The notes under the pieces: model-generated
Told to the model about the DNA's origin: nothing
The model's input: only the letters and a program-made list of their open reading frames with translations
Databases searched by the model: none
Shown here: positions 19,761 to 29,748 of the stretch, one piece after another
Position numbering within the stretch: position 1 is the stretch's first letter
Layout of the letters: every line of letters starts with the position of its first letter
Translations under genes and position numbers: made by a program
Assembly: GCA_024637035.1 (NCBI GenBank)
Contig: JAGXFW010000004.1
Span: forward strand, 1 to 64,000
Direction of reading: 5' to 3'
DNA: 64,000 bases
Source: Actinomycetes bacterium
GTDB lineage: Bacteria > Actinomycetota > Thermoleophilia > RBG-16-64-13

Positions 19761-20873
19761 GTGTGTTATCATCCTTGCCTGCGGTCGCGGCCTCCCTGGT
19801 GCGTAGGCGCGCGGCCTCCGAAGCCCGCTTTTCGAACCACGGAGGCAACCCAGCTCTTGGAGCTGTTCCTGGACTACGTCACGCGATCACGGCCCGTCAT
19901 CGACGGCCGCCTCCGCGAATATCTCGATGTGGTTGTGAAAGGAAGCCCCCTTCACACCTACCTCTACGGTGTGCTCGACGAGTTCGTGGCCCGCGGGGGC
20001 AAGCGCGTGCGGCCGGTGATGGCCATGATGGCCTGTGAGGCCGTGGGCGGCGACCCCCTCCGCGCGGTCCCCAGCGGTTGCGCCATCGAGTTCTTCCATG
20101 CCGCCGCACTCATCCACGACGACATCATGGATGCGAGCGTGCTCCGCCGCGACGAAGAGTGCGTGCACGTGACCCACGGCATCCCCCTTGCGATCAACAC
20201 GGGCGACTTCGCCCTGGGCCTGGTGTGCACCATCGTGGTGCGCGATGAGGGACTCGACGACCGCACCAAGATCGCCGTGCTCGACGCCATCGGCGAGATG
20301 AGCGCGCGCACCATCGAAGGTCAGGCCCTGGACGTGGGCTGGGTGCGCGACGACGTGTACGACCTCACGGCCGACGACTACCTCTTCATGGCCCTCGGCA
20401 AGACCGGTTACTACTCGGGCATCTCGCCGCTGAAGATCGGCGCGCTCGTGGGCGGCGCCTCCGAGGTCGAGAGGGAGGCACTCGAGCGTTTCGGCAAGAA
20501 CGCGGCCATCGCGTTCCAGATCCAGGACGACCTGCTCAACATCCTCGGCGACGGCGCTACCCTGGGCAAGGACCACCTCAGCGACGTGGTCGAGGGCAAG
20601 CGCACGCTGATGATGATCCATTGCCTCGACCACGTGCCGCCCGCCGATCGCACCCGTCTGATCGAATTGCTTGGGCTGGGTATGAAGAAGACGTCCGACC
20701 AGGTGGCAGAGATCGTTGGCTTCATGACGGCGAGCGGCTCGCTCGACTACGCCCGTGAACTGGCCCGCGGCCTTATCGTCGAAGCCCGCGACTACCTCAC
20801 CGTGCTACCGGAGACCGAGGCCAAAGAGTCACTGGTAGCGATGGCCGACTTCTTCCTCGCGCGGGAGAGCTAG
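19761..20873 (+). CDS. Polyprenyl synthetase family protein (true start probably near 19857)
   Basis: GGKRVRPVMAMMACEAVGGD...AALIHDDIMD (first Asp-rich motif)...AFQIQDDLLNILGD. Confidence 0.92.
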   Translation: MCYHPCLRSRPPWCVGARPPKPAFRTTEATQLLELFLDYVTRSRPVIDGRLREYLDVVVKGSPLHTYLYGVLDEFVARGGKRVRPVMAMMACEAVGGDPLRAVPSGCAIEFFHAAALIHDDIMDASVLRRDEECVHVTHGIPLAINTGDFALGLVCTIVVRDEGLDDRTKIAVLDAIGEMSARTIEGQALDVGWVRDDVYDLTADDYLFMALGKTGYYSGISPLKIGALVGGASEVEREALERFGKNAAIAFQIQDDLLNILGDGATLGKDHLSDVVEGKRTLMMIHCLDHVPPADRTRLIELLGLGMKKTSDQVAEIVGFMTASGSLDYARELARGLIVEARDYLTVLPETEAKESLVAMADFFLARES

Positions 20874-20885
20874 AGGCTTCCGCGA

Positions 20886-22025
20886 ATGGGCGACCGCGAC
20901 CGGGGGGACTCGAAAGCGGTCGGCACGACCATGCACGCCGTCGTCACCGACGGCACCGGCGGATTGCGTCCGGCTGAGGTGCCCCCACCCGTTCCCCCTT
21001 CCGATGGAGCTCTGGTGCGCGTTCTGGCCTGTGGATTCTGCGGCAGCGACCTCGAGAAGCTCACGCCACCCGGCGCAGTCGAGCCCGGTCGCGTACTGGG
21101 GCACGAGGTGGTCGGCGTGCTGGAGCGACCGGGGGAGACGCCGCGGCGGGTGGCCCTCGCTCATCACGTGCCCTGCGGGCGGTGCGACCTCTGTCTTGCC
21201 GGCCACTCCTCTCTGTGTGCGCAGTTCGTGGCCACCGACCTCGACCCAGGTGGTTTCGCCGAACACCTCGCCGTGAGTGTGTCCCACCTGCACGACGCCG
21301 TGTTCGACCTGCCCGATGACGTCGACGATCTCACCGGCACCCTGCTCGAGCCGTTGTCGTGCGTGTTGCGGGGCCTGGACGTGGCCGCCGCGGCGCTGCG
21401 GCACACGTTCCCCGGGCCGGACGTGCGGAGGGCCGGCGGATCGGCAGCGGCTGTGTATCCGAGTGTTGCGTCCGACGCCCCCGCCGCCGGCGCCGCCCCT
21501 ACGGCGCCACCCGCGTCGCCCACCGTCTTGGTGGCGGGGTGCGGATCCGTCGGCCTTCTGTTCTTGAGCGTCGTGGCCGCCGCCGAAGCCGACCTTCCGC
21601 CCTGGGCCGGCGCGCGGATGCTCTTCCTGGAGCGCGACAGGGAGCGCGCCGCGTTGGCCACGGGCCTCGGAGCGCGCGCCGCAGGGGTGGGAGACCGGGC
21701 GGATGTGGCCATCGTGACCGCCCCGGCCGCGCTGGGCGACGTGGTGGCCCGCATGGCTCCGGGGGGCGTGGTGGTTGTGTTCGCGGCCGGGGATGATGCC
21801 GCCGGCGCCGACTTCGAGCTCGATACCCTCTATCGCCGCGAGTTGACGCTGGTGGGTGTGCGCTCGGGGTCGCCGGGTCACCTGCGGCGGGCCCTCGCGC
21901 TGCTCGCGAGTGGGCGGCTTCCCCTGGATTGGTTCCGTCCGGAAGTGGTGAGCATGGAGGGATTGGCGGACGCTGTGCTCAGGTACGCGCGCGGGGAGAC
22001 GTTGAAAGTGGTGATGAGGCCGTGA
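20886..22025 (+). CDS. Zinc-type alcohol dehydrogenase-like (MDR) protein
   Basis: ACGFCGSDLEKLTPPGAVEPGRVLGHEVVGVLERPGETPRRVALAHHVPCGRCDLCLAGHSSLC. Confidence 0.9.
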   Translation: MGDRDRGDSKAVGTTMHAVVTDGTGGLRPAEVPPPVPPSDGALVRVLACGFCGSDLEKLTPPGAVEPGRVLGHEVVGVLERPGETPRRVALAHHVPCGRCDLCLAGHSSLCAQFVATDLDPGGFAEHLAVSVSHLHDAVFDLPDDVDDLTGTLLEPLSCVLRGLDVAAAALRHTFPGPDVRRAGGSAAAVYPSVASDAPAAGAAPTAPPASPTVLVAGCGSVGLLFLSVVAAAEADLPPWAGARMLFLERDRERAALATGLGARAAGVGDRADVAIVTAPAALGDVVARMAPGGVVVVFAAGDDAAGADFELDTLYRRELTLVGVRSGSPGHLRRALALLASGRLPLDWFRPEVVSMEGLADAVLRYARGETLKVVMRP

Positions 22026-23194
22026 CGGGCGCGACCGACCCGCGACCGGGCGCGGAAGGTGCCGATCGCTCCGCCGTCTCAGGGAGGCCAGGCGGTGCCG
22101 CCGCGCCGGGCGGAGCCGCGGAGACGCTGGGCACCCTGCCCGCCGTGATGCGCCAGGCGTTGTTCTACGCTCCTGGGGACGTGCGGATCACGCAGGTACC
22201 CGTGCCTACCCCGGGGCCGGGCGAGTTGCTCGTGCGCGTCGAGGTGGCCCTAGTGTGCGGCACCGACGTGAAGACCTACCGGCGCGGTCACCCCGTCTTG
22301 CTCGCCGAGGCGCCGGCGCCGTTCGGTCACGAGTACTGCGGGGTGGTGGCCGCGGTGGGTGCCGGCGCCGAGGGGTTCGCGGTGGGCGACCGGGTCTCCA
22401 GCGCCAACTCCGCCCCCTGTGGGCACTGTTTCTTCTGCCGCCGCGAGCAGCTCTCGCTGTGCGAGAACCTCCAACCCTTGCTGAACGGCGCCTACGCCGA
22501 CTACCTCCTCGTGCCGGCGCGCATCGTCGAGGTGAACATGTTCCGTGTGCCGTATGGCATGGAGCCCGAGCGGGCCGCTCTGCTGGAACCGCTGGCCTGC
22601 GTTTTGAAGGGCCTGGAGGTGGGCGACGTCGGCCCGGGCACCACGGTGGGTGTGGTGGGGCTTGGCCCCATCGGTCTGATGATGACGTACGCGGCGGCTG
22701 GTCGCGGGGCCCGGGTGATCGCGGTGGGACGCAACGACGGGAAGTTGGCCGCGGCACGGGCGGTGGGCGCCGCCGAGGTGGTCGATCTGCGCACGGCCGG
22801 CGGCGACGCGCCGGCAGTAGTGCGGGCCCTCACGGAGCAAGGGAAGGGGGTCGACGTGGCCGTGGAAGCGGTCGGTCGGCCCGAGGTGTGGGACTTCGCC
22901 GTCGCCATGGTGCGCCGCGGCGGCGTGGTCAACTTCTTCGGCGGCTGCGAGCAGGGGAGTGTGGCCACCATCGACACGTACCGCCTGCACTACGAAGAGC
23001 TCTGCCTCACCGCGGCGTTCCACCACACCCCGCGTCACGTGCGCATGGCGGCGGAGGTGCTGGCTCGCGTCGACTTCCCGCACCGGACCCTCGTGACGCA
23101 CCGGTATACTCTGGATGAACTCACCAAGGCATTGCGGGCCGCCGGCAGGGAGACCGAGGTGAAGGGTCTGATCAAGGCGGCCGTGATCCCCTGA
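22022..23194 (+). CDS. Zinc-type alcohol dehydrogenase-like (MDR) protein
   Basis: VALVCGTDVKTYRRGHPVLL...GHEYCGVVAAVG...APCGHCFFCRREQLSLC; GTGA overlap with the preceding gene (alternative ATG at 22148). Confidence 0.9.
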   Translation: MTGATDPRPGAEGADRSAVSGRPGGAAAPGGAAETLGTLPAVMRQALFYAPGDVRITQVPVPTPGPGELLVRVEVALVCGTDVKTYRRGHPVLLAEAPAPFGHEYCGVVAAVGAGAEGFAVGDRVSSANSAPCGHCFFCRREQLSLCENLQPLLNGAYADYLLVPARIVEVNMFRVPYGMEPERAALLEPLACVLKGLEVGDVGPGTTVGVVGLGPIGLMMTYAAAGRGARVIAVGRNDGKLAAARAVGAAEVVDLRTAGGDAPAVVRALTEQGKGVDVAVEAVGRPEVWDFAVAMVRRGGVVNFFGGCEQGSVATIDTYRLHYEELCLTAAFHHTPRHVRMAAEVLARVDFPHRTLVTHRYTLDELTKALRAAGRETEVKGLIKAAVIP

Positions 23195-23215
23195 CCGAAG
23201 CGAGAGGAGGCCGGT

Positions 23216-24679
23216 ATGGACGAAGACGTGCGACAGGCGTTGCGACGACTACCGGGCGTGGACGAACTCCTCGGCCACGACGATCTTGCTCCTCAGATCG
23301 ACCGCTACCCTCGGGAGCAGGTGGTCGAGGCTCTGCGCACGGCGCTCGAGACCGCCCGTGGCCGGGTGTTGGGCGGGGAGTATCCGGAGACATGGGGCGA
23401 GATCACCAGCGCGCCCGCGATCGTCGGGGAGGCGGGCAGGCTCCTTGGATCCTGGGCGCGTCCTCATCTGCGTCGTGTGCTGAACGCCTCGGGTGTGGTC
23501 ATCCACACCAACCTCGGCCGATCGACGCTGGCGCCGGCGGCCGTCGAGCGTGTGATCGAGGTGGCCCGGCACTACAACAACCTGGAGTACGACCTCGAGG
23601 CCGGAGTGCGCGGCTCGCGCCACGACCACGTGTCGGAGCTCCTCGCGCGGCTCACCGGGGCCGAGGCCGCCCTGGTGGTGAACAACAACGCGGGTGCCAC
23701 GCTTCTCATGCTGGCCGGCCTGGCCGGCGAGGGCGAAGTGGTGGTGTCGCGCGGACAACTGGTGGAGATCGGCGGGTCCTTCCGCATCCCCGACATCATG
23801 CGCATGAGCGGCTGCCGCCTGGTGGAGGTGGGCACCACCAACAAGACCCGCATCGACGACTATCGCGCGGCGATCACCTCGGAGACCACCCTGCTCTTGC
23901 GCGTCCATACCTCGAACTTCAAGGTGGTGGGGTTCACGGAGGAGGCATCCATCGCCGATTTGGTGGGATTGGGTCGTGAATGGGGAGTGCCCGTGGCCGA
24001 CGATCTCGGCAGCGGCGCTCTGATCGACCTGCCGGCCTTCCGCGACGAGCCACCGGTCACCGCCTCCCTGCGTGCCGGGGCCGACGTGGTCTCGTTCAGC
24101 GGCGACAAGTTGCTGGGCGGACCGCAGGCCGGCATCCTCCTGGGCACCCATGACGCCATCGCCCGTTTGAAGAAGCATCCGCTCACCCGGGCGCTTCGTG
24201 TGGACAAGATGACCTTGGCCGCCCTCGAGGGCACCCTGCAGCTCTATCGTGATCCTGCTGCCGCCGTTCGGGAGATCCCTACCTTGCGTTTCCTCGACCG
24301 GTCGTCGGCCGAGACGGAGGCGCTCGCCGGCGAGCTGCTCGTGCTGCTCGACTCCCGCTTTGCGGCCGCGGGGGTGGAGGCGCCGAGTCACGTGGAATCG
24401 AGCACGGCGCGGGCGGGCGGTGGGTCGCTCCCTCTGCTCGAGTTGGCGTCGCATGCAGTGGTGGTGCGGCCTGGCCCGGGAGTGGTGGTGTCGCTGGAGG
24501 CGGCGCTGCGGGAGGCCCCGGTGCCCGTGGTGGGTCGCGTGGCGCAGGACGCCTTGCTCCTCGACGTGCTGGCTTTGGAGCGCGACGAGCTGCCGTTGGT
24601 GGCGGATAGCGTCGCGTGGGCGCTGGCGCAGGTGCTGCCCGGCGCCGACGGCGCGGCCGACGGTGGTGTCGATGCCTGA
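23216..24679 (+). CDS. selA: L-seryl-tRNA(Sec) selenium transferase
   Basis: LRRVLNASGVVIHTNLGRSTLAPAAVERV...YNNLEYDLEAGVRGSRHDHV...VNNNAGATLLML...SFSGDKLLGGPQAGI. Confidence 0.96.
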   Translation: MDEDVRQALRRLPGVDELLGHDDLAPQIDRYPREQVVEALRTALETARGRVLGGEYPETWGEITSAPAIVGEAGRLLGSWARPHLRRVLNASGVVIHTNLGRSTLAPAAVERVIEVARHYNNLEYDLEAGVRGSRHDHVSELLARLTGAEAALVVNNNAGATLLMLAGLAGEGEVVVSRGQLVEIGGSFRIPDIMRMSGCRLVEVGTTNKTRIDDYRAAITSETTLLLRVHTSNFKVVGFTEEASIADLVGLGREWGVPVADDLGSGALIDLPAFRDEPPVTASLRAGADVVSFSGDKLLGGPQAGILLGTHDAIARLKKHPLTRALRVDKMTLAALEGTLQLYRDPAAAVREIPTLRFLDRSSAETEALAGELLVLLDSRFAAAGVEAPSHVESSTARAGGGSLPLLELASHAVVVRPGPGVVVSLEAALREAPVPVVGRVAQDALLLDVLALERDELPLVADSVAWALAQVLPGADGAADGGVDA

Positions 24680-26603
24680 ACGCGGGCTGACGCTCGGCAC
24701 CGCCGGGCACATCGATCACGGCAAGACGACGCTGGTGAAGTCCCTCACCGGCAAGGACACCGACCGCCTCAAAGAAGAGAAGGACCGCGGTATCAGCATC
24801 GAACTCGGCTACGCGGAACTCACGCTGCCCAGTGGGCACCACCTCAGCGTGATCGACGTCCCCGGTCACGAACGCTTCGTCAAGAACATGGTGGCGGGGG
24901 CCACCGGCATCGACATCTTCCTGCTGGTGGTGGCGTCGGACGACGGCGTCATGCCTCAGACCCGCGAGCACCTGCGCATCATCGAGTTGCTCGACATCCC
25001 TCTCGGCGCCGTGGCCCTCACCAAGATCGACATGGTCGATGAGGAGATGGTCGAGCTCGCCGCCGCCGACGTGGAGGACTTCCTCGCCACCTCCCGCTAC
25101 GCGGACGCGCCCATCGTGCCGGTGAGCGGCGTCACGGGGGCCGGCATCCCTGAGCTCCTGGCGGCCCTCGACGAATTGGCCGCGCGGGCGCCACGCCGCG
25201 GCGCCTACCCGGCGACGCGCATGCCCATCGACCGCGTCTTCTCACTCAAGGGCATCGGCACGGTTGTCACCGGCACGCTCTGGTCGGGGGAGCTCACTCC
25301 TGAGGAGACCGTGGCGATCCTTCCCAGGTTGGGCGCGACCGTGCTCGACGAGGTGCGGGTGCGGAGCATCCAGGTGCACGATCAGTCGGTGGAGGCGGCG
25401 GAGGAGGGGCAGCGGGTGGCGCTCAACCTCACCGGTGTCGACCGCGGGCAGCTGCAGCGGGGGCAGTGGGTGATCAAGGACCCCGTCGTGGAGCCCACGT
25501 ATCTGGCCGACGTGTCCCTGGTGTTGTTGGACGACGCACCCGAGCCGCTCACCCGCGTGTCGCGGGTGCGGGTAGACCATGGCACCCAGGAGGTGCTGGC
25601 CAAGGTCGTGCTGGCCGACCGGGAGCAACTCGAGCCGGGCGAGGGCTGTTACGCGCAGATCCGCTTCGAAGACCGGGCGGTGGTCTACCCGGGCGACCAC
25701 TTCATCCTGCGCTCGCTCACCCCTATCACCACCATCGGCGGCGGACGGGTGTACGACCCCGACCCGCGCAAGCACGGCACCGATCCCAAGTGGCGGGAGC
25801 GCCTCTCGGTGCTCGAGGACGGGCCGGCGGAGGCGATCGTCGACCTGCTCCTCTCCGAAGCCTTCCCCAAAGGTATCCTGCGCCGGCACTTGGAGGTGAG
25901 CCCGTACCTGTGGCGCTTCGAGGCGCTGCCCGCGATCAAGGCCACCCTGTCGGCGGCCCGCGCCGTGGAGAGCCTGCAACAGCGCGTGTTCCACGCGCCG
26001 GCTCTGCTGGTCCTCGAGGAGACGGTGGTGGCGGCGCTTCGCGCCTGGGCCGACGCCGACGCTCTCAACCCCTACCTCTCGGTGGGCGAGTTGCGCCAGG
26101 CGGTCTCGGAAGGCAAGGACTGGCCTGCCCTCGACGTGGCCCTCGAGCGCCTGCAGGCTGCGGGCACCGTGGTGCGTACCGAACACGGGTTCCGCTGGGG
26201 AGAAGCAGCCGGAGCCATGGAGGGCGACGATGCCGAGCACGCCGAGGAACTGCTCGGCGTCTACGAGCGTATCGGGTTGGAGGCGCCGGCCGTGGCCGCC
26301 GCCGCCGCGGAGTCGGGCCTGGCTGAGAAGGAGGCCATCCGCCTCATCCGCGCCCTCGAGCGTCAGGGCCGCATGGCCAAGGTGGGTGAAGACCTCTACT
26401 ACGCCACCAGCACCCTCGACGAGGTGATGGCCCGCATCGCCGCCGAGATGGAGTCCCGGGGCCAGATCACCCTGGCCGAGGTGCGCGACCTCTTCGCCAC
26501 CTCGCGCAAGTACGCCCAGGCACTGCTCGAACACATGGACTCCGAGGGCATGACCCTGCGCGTGGGCGACGCACGCCGCCTGCGCAAGCGGCGGCGGACG
26601 TGA
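24672..26603 (+). CDS. selB: Selenocysteine-specific elongation factor
   Basis: [43 protein letters not shown]...[19 protein letters not shown] plus C-terminal winged helices; ATGCCTGA overlap with selA. Confidence 0.97.
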   Translation: MPERGLTLGTAGHIDHGKTTLVKSLTGKDTDRLKEEKDRGISIELGYAELTLPSGHHLSVIDVPGHERFVKNMVAGATGIDIFLLVVASDDGVMPQTREHLRIIELLDIPLGAVALTKIDMVDEEMVELAAADVEDFLATSRYADAPIVPVSGVTGAGIPELLAALDELAARAPRRGAYPATRMPIDRVFSLKGIGTVVTGTLWSGELTPEETVAILPRLGATVLDEVRVRSIQVHDQSVEAAEEGQRVALNLTGVDRGQLQRGQWVIKDPVVEPTYLADVSLVLLDDAPEPLTRVSRVRVDHGTQEVLAKVVLADREQLEPGEGCYAQIRFEDRAVVYPGDHFILRSLTPITTIGGGRVYDPDPRKHGTDPKWRERLSVLEDGPAEAIVDLLLSEAFPKGILRRHLEVSPYLWRFEALPAIKATLSAARAVESLQQRVFHAPALLVLEETVVAALRAWADADALNPYLSVGELRQAVSEGKDWPALDVALERLQAAGTVVRTEHGFRWGEAAGAMEGDDAEHAEELLGVYERIGLEAPAVAAAAAESGLAEKEAIRLIRALERQGRMAKVGEDLYYATSTLDEVMARIAAEMESRGQITLAEVRDLFATSRKYAQALLEHMDSEGMTLRVGDARRLRKRRRT

Positions 26604-26727
26604 TGAGGCGCCGCCGGAGGTGAGTGGCGCGGGGCGCCCGCCGGACACATCGAGCCCCCGCCGACTCTGACGAGACGCCTCCGGAAGAGACGAGGCGCCG
26701 CTGGGCGTAACGAGGCGCCGCCGGCCC
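26601..26727. repeat. Imperfect 20-bp repeat, three tandem copies plus one upstream copy
   Basis: TGATGAGGCGCCGCCGGAGG (26601), TGACGAGACGCCTCCGGAAG (26668), AGACGAGGCGCCGCTGGGCG (26688), TAACGAGGCGCCGCCGGCCC (26708). Confidence 0.7.
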
Positions 26728-26755
26728 TGCCCCGGCGCCGGAACAGGAGGAGCAG

Positions 26756-27697
26756 ATGAGCGACGTGGTGGTCCACTGGGACGAGGTCGAGGCCCGCGAA
26801 GTCGATCAGGGGCCCTTCGGTGCTCGTTGGACCGACCTGGGGAAGGCCACAGGCACCGTGTCCACGGGCGTCCGCCGTATCGAGATGCGCCCCGGGAAGC
26901 GCTCGACGCCGGCTCACGCTCACACCGCCGAGGAAGAGATCTTCTACGTGCTCGGCGGCACCGGGCTCAGCTGGCAAGACGGCGCAGTCTTCGAGGTCAG
27001 GGCCGGTGACTGTCTGGTGCACCTGCCGCGTGCCGAAGCCCACACCCTGATCGGGGGCGAGCAAGGTCTCGACGTACTGGCCTTCAGTACGCGGCGGCCG
27101 GTGGAGGCATGTCGCCTACCGCGTGCCGGCGTCTCCTGGCTCGGCCCCTCGTGGGTGACGAGTGGAGACGGCGGTCACCCGTGGGCACGGGAGATCGGGG
27201 CCGGTGAACTCGAGTGCCCCGCGCCCAGTGCGCGGCCGGCGCGCATCTCCGCGGTGGGCGATATCGTGCCGCGCCAGGTTGGCCGCGCCGGGTTCCAGCT
27301 CTCGATGCGCGACCTGGCTCGCGCGGCAGACTCGCGCGACATCGGGCTGAGGCACGTCCACCTCGAAGAGAGCATGCAGTCGTACCCGTTCCACTGCCAC
27401 TCTGCCGAGGAGGAGGTCTTCGTGGTGCTCGAGGGCTACGGCGCCTTCCTACTCGGCGACGAAGAGCACGAACTGCGGCCGGGGTGCGTCGTGGCCAGGC
27501 CCTCCGGCACCGGCACGGCTCACGCGCTGCGCGGGGGCGAGGGAGGCATCACCTACCTGGCCTTCGGCGAGCGCGACAGCAAAGACATGAGCTGGTACCC
27601 GGACTCCAAGAAGATCTCCTTCCGCGGGCTCGGGGTCATCGGCCGTCTGGAGCCGCTCGGCTACTACGACGGAGAGGTGCCTGCCGACGAGGGGTGA
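26756..27697 (+). CDS. Bicupin (two cupin domains)
   Basis: RPGKRSTPAHAHTAEEEIFYVLGGTG... and YPFHCHSAEEEVFVVLEGYGAFLLGDEEHELRPGCVVARPSGTGTAHAL. Confidence 0.88.
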   Translation: MSDVVVHWDEVEAREVDQGPFGARWTDLGKATGTVSTGVRRIEMRPGKRSTPAHAHTAEEEIFYVLGGTGLSWQDGAVFEVRAGDCLVHLPRAEAHTLIGGEQGLDVLAFSTRRPVEACRLPRAGVSWLGPSWVTSGDGGHPWAREIGAGELECPAPSARPARISAVGDIVPRQVGRAGFQLSMRDLARAADSRDIGLRHVHLEESMQSYPFHCHSAEEEVFVVLEGYGAFLLGDEEHELRPGCVVARPSGTGTAHALRGGEGGITYLAFGERDSKDMSWYPDSKKISFRGLGVIGRLEPLGYYDGEVPADEG

Positions 27698-27782
27698 GGC
27701 CGGCGCGGGCCTCCCGCCGGCGCCAACGGTTGTGGCCCGCCCCGAGGGGTGAGGCGGGCGCAGCGGGGCGCCACATCCGCCG

Positions 27783-28229
27783 CTACGCGCAGAACACGCG
27801 GATGTTGTCCCCGTTCTTGGAGTCCACGTTCACTTCCATCTCGGTGAGGCCCTCGATGAGCTCCTCGATGTCGTCGGGCTTCAGGTTGGTGAAGTCGATG
27901 TTGACGCCCTGCTCGCCCATGTGTCTGTCGAGTTCGGCCATGGCCAGGGGCGGGATCAGCGAGGTGAGCTTCAGGCCGGCACGGGCGAGCGCCAGCGGCA
28001 CCTTGACGTCGACGTTGTCGCCCTCGGTGCTCCTCACCTTCACGTACATGTACTTGGGGTTCTTGCGGGGTCCGGTGGGCGGTTCGTCGGTGGGTGCGGC
28101 CTGTGCCTGGCTGGCCGCCGACCCGGGGTCGGTCGCGGACTGCAGCGCGTCGAGCAGGCGCTCCGCTTCCTCGGCGGTGATCTTCCCCGCCGCGAGCATG
28201 TTCAGTATGCGTGGGCGTTCGTCGGTCAT
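27783..28229 (-). CDS. SHOCT-like/YvlB-type N-terminal domain protein
   Basis: ILNMLAAGKITAEEAERLLDALQ...YMYVKVRSTEGDNVDVKVPLALARAGLKLTSLIP. Confidence 0.75.
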   Translation of the reverse strand: MTDERPRILNMLAAGKITAEEAERLLDALQSATDPGSAASQAQAAPTDEPPTGPRKNPKYMYVKVRSTEGDNVDVKVPLALARAGLKLTSLIPPLAMAELDRHMGEQGVNIDFTNLKPDDIEELIEGLTEMEVNVDSKNGDNIRVFCA

Positions 28230-28238
28230 GGTGATCTC

Positions 28239-28523
28239 CTATCTGATCTCGATGTGGATGTCTGTCTCGGGGCCGTCGACCCGCACGATCGTGCCTCTGG
28301 TCTCGCCGAGCAGCGCGAAGAGGCCCGCGACCAGCCGGGTGTAGTGGTGGTAGGTGCGGCCGCTTGCGTACAGGATGGCGTCCGCCAGCGCGGCGATAGC
28401 AAGCGCCACGAGCCCCAGAGGGAAGAGGAGCGGCCAGAGCAGGAACACGGGCACCCAGAGCCCGAACCTCCTCCCGCCGGGGCGGATGAAGCGCACGCGG
28501 GTGAGAGCGGGCGGCAGCTTCAT
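28239..28523 (-). CDS. Small membrane protein in operon with DUF2089-like gene
   Basis: MKLPPALTRVRFIRPGGRRFGLWVPVFLLWPLLFPLGLVALAIAALADAILY; ATGA overlap with upstream gene. Confidence 0.65.
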   Translation of the reverse strand: MKLPPALTRVRFIRPGGRRFGLWVPVFLLWPLLFPLGLVALAIAALADAILYASGRTYHHYTRLVAGLFALLGETRGTIVRVDGPETDIHIEIR

Positions 28524-28882
28524 CGCCGCAGCCTCAGCGCCGCCTCGTCGGCGGTGATCTCGCCCCGCTCGAGCTGGTCGAGCACCTCGTCGCGGGCGAA
28601 GACCTGCTCCACGGTGACCGACGTGAGCTGCCCCGCGATGCGGTTCAGCCGGTTCTTGATGGTGGGGTAGCTGACGCCGAAGGCCTTCTCCATGTGCTTG
28701 ATGGAGCCGTGGCAGCGGACGAACTCGCCCACGAAGACCTGGTCCTCGTAGCGCAGGCCGGCCAGCGGCGGCAGCTCGAACTCCCCGGTGATGTCGATGC
28801 CGTCTTCCTCGAGCCGGACGCTCGTGACCACGAACCGCTTGTCGCGGGTGAGATCGGTGAGGGTGTGCCATTCGGCCTTCAT
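28520..28882 (-). CDS. DUF2089-like regulatory protein
   Basis: FELPPLAGLRYEDQVFVGEFVRCHGSIKHMEKAFGVSYPTIKNRLNRIAGQL...ERGEITADEAALRL. Confidence 0.8.
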   Translation of the reverse strand: MKAEWHTLTDLTRDKRFVVTSVRLEEDGIDITGEFELPPLAGLRYEDQVFVGEFVRCHGSIKHMEKAFGVSYPTIKNRLNRIAGQLTSVTVEQVFARDEVLDQLERGEITADEAALRLRR

Positions 28883-29003
28883 ATGGGGCCTCGCTCTCGG
28901 TCTGCTTCAACTCGTCTTTCGAGAGGAGTATGGCACTAGGACTTAAGAAAATCAATAACAAGATTAATATTATGAATTGTTGCGTTCGGACTCCGCGTTC
29001 GAC

Positions 29004-29246
29004 CTACTCGGCGTCTCCCATGATGTCGCTGTGATCGAAAGCGCGACGGGCGTGGAGGACCGCGAGTATGGTGACCTGGTCATCGTGCGGCACCATACGG
29101 CCACGATCGGGGAATTGCGCGAGCGACCTCGATTGCTGCATGACATCGTCGACCCACCGAAGCGCTGCCGCGGGCCGCTCCGCAGCGACGTAGTCGAAGG
29201 CCTCTGCCAGCATGGCGTCGGCCTGCTTGGTCCAGACGACCCTCAC
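29004..29246 (-). CDS. ParE/RelE-family toxin
   Basis: MRVVWTKQADAMLAEAFDYVAAERPAAALRWVDDVMQQSRSLAQFPDRGRMVP...ILAVLHARRAFD. Confidence 0.85.
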   Translation of the reverse strand: MRVVWTKQADAMLAEAFDYVAAERPAAALRWVDDVMQQSRSLAQFPDRGRMVPHDDQVTILAVLHARRAFDHSDIMGDAE

Positions 29247-29524
29247 TTGGCCAAGCGAGCCCTGATGCGGGCCTCTACCTCCTCATGGGGAATGACCTCT
29301 CCGGCGGCGAGCTGCTCCTCACCGGTCCGGACAGCTCGAACAAGGGCGACCTCGTCCAGCAATCCTTCGTAGACGTCGACGTCCATGAGAACGGCCGTGC
29401 TGCGGCCATGCTGGGTGAGGATGACGGAGCGCTTGGTGGCATGGATCTGGTCGAGAACGGTGGAGGCATTGGCTCGGAATTCTGTGACCGGCCAGATATC
29501 ACTTGATGGGCGTAGCGGCAGCAT
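29243..29524 (-). CDS. Phd/YefM-family antitoxin
   Basis: DIWPVTEFRANASTVLDQIHATKRSVILTQHGRSTAVLMDVDVYEGLLDE; ATGA overlap with toxin. Confidence 0.88.
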   Translation of the reverse strand: MLPLRPSSDIWPVTEFRANASTVLDQIHATKRSVILTQHGRSTAVLMDVDVYEGLLDEVALVRAVRTGEEQLAAGEVIPHEEVEARIRARLAK

Positions 29525-29554
29525 AGAGGACCTCCGCGGAGGATACAGTTGCAG

Positions 29555-29570
29555 GTACAGTATACCGTAC
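29555..29570. promoter_or_regulatory. Near-palindromic TA operator GTACAGTATACCGTAC
   Basis: One mismatch from palindrome; 14/16 match to the site at 2265-2280; upstream of the Phd antitoxin. Confidence 0.65.
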
Positions 29571-29748
29571 AGTCCGAAATACGCCATATTGGAGATACGT
29601 GTGCGGCGGGCTGGTCGGGACCGACCACCAACGAACCGCGCGCCGAAACGCCGGGCGCCGTGGGGCGGAAGCCCGGCGTCTCAGCCTGACTAGTGGCCTG
29701 TGGGTAGAGCCTGACAGCGTGCGCCCACCTGCTGATTGAAGCCGGCGA

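Noticed and set aside
21929-22021. N-terminal extension of the second MDR dehydrogenase ORF
   Set aside because: Overlaps the preceding dehydrogenase; GTG at 22022 (GTGA overlap) or ATG at 22148 is more plausible.
24249-24671. N-terminal 141 residues of the 784-aa ORF containing SelB
   Set aside because: Out-of-frame translation of the selA 3' end (Arg/Trp/Cys-rich); SelB homology starts at ATG 24672.
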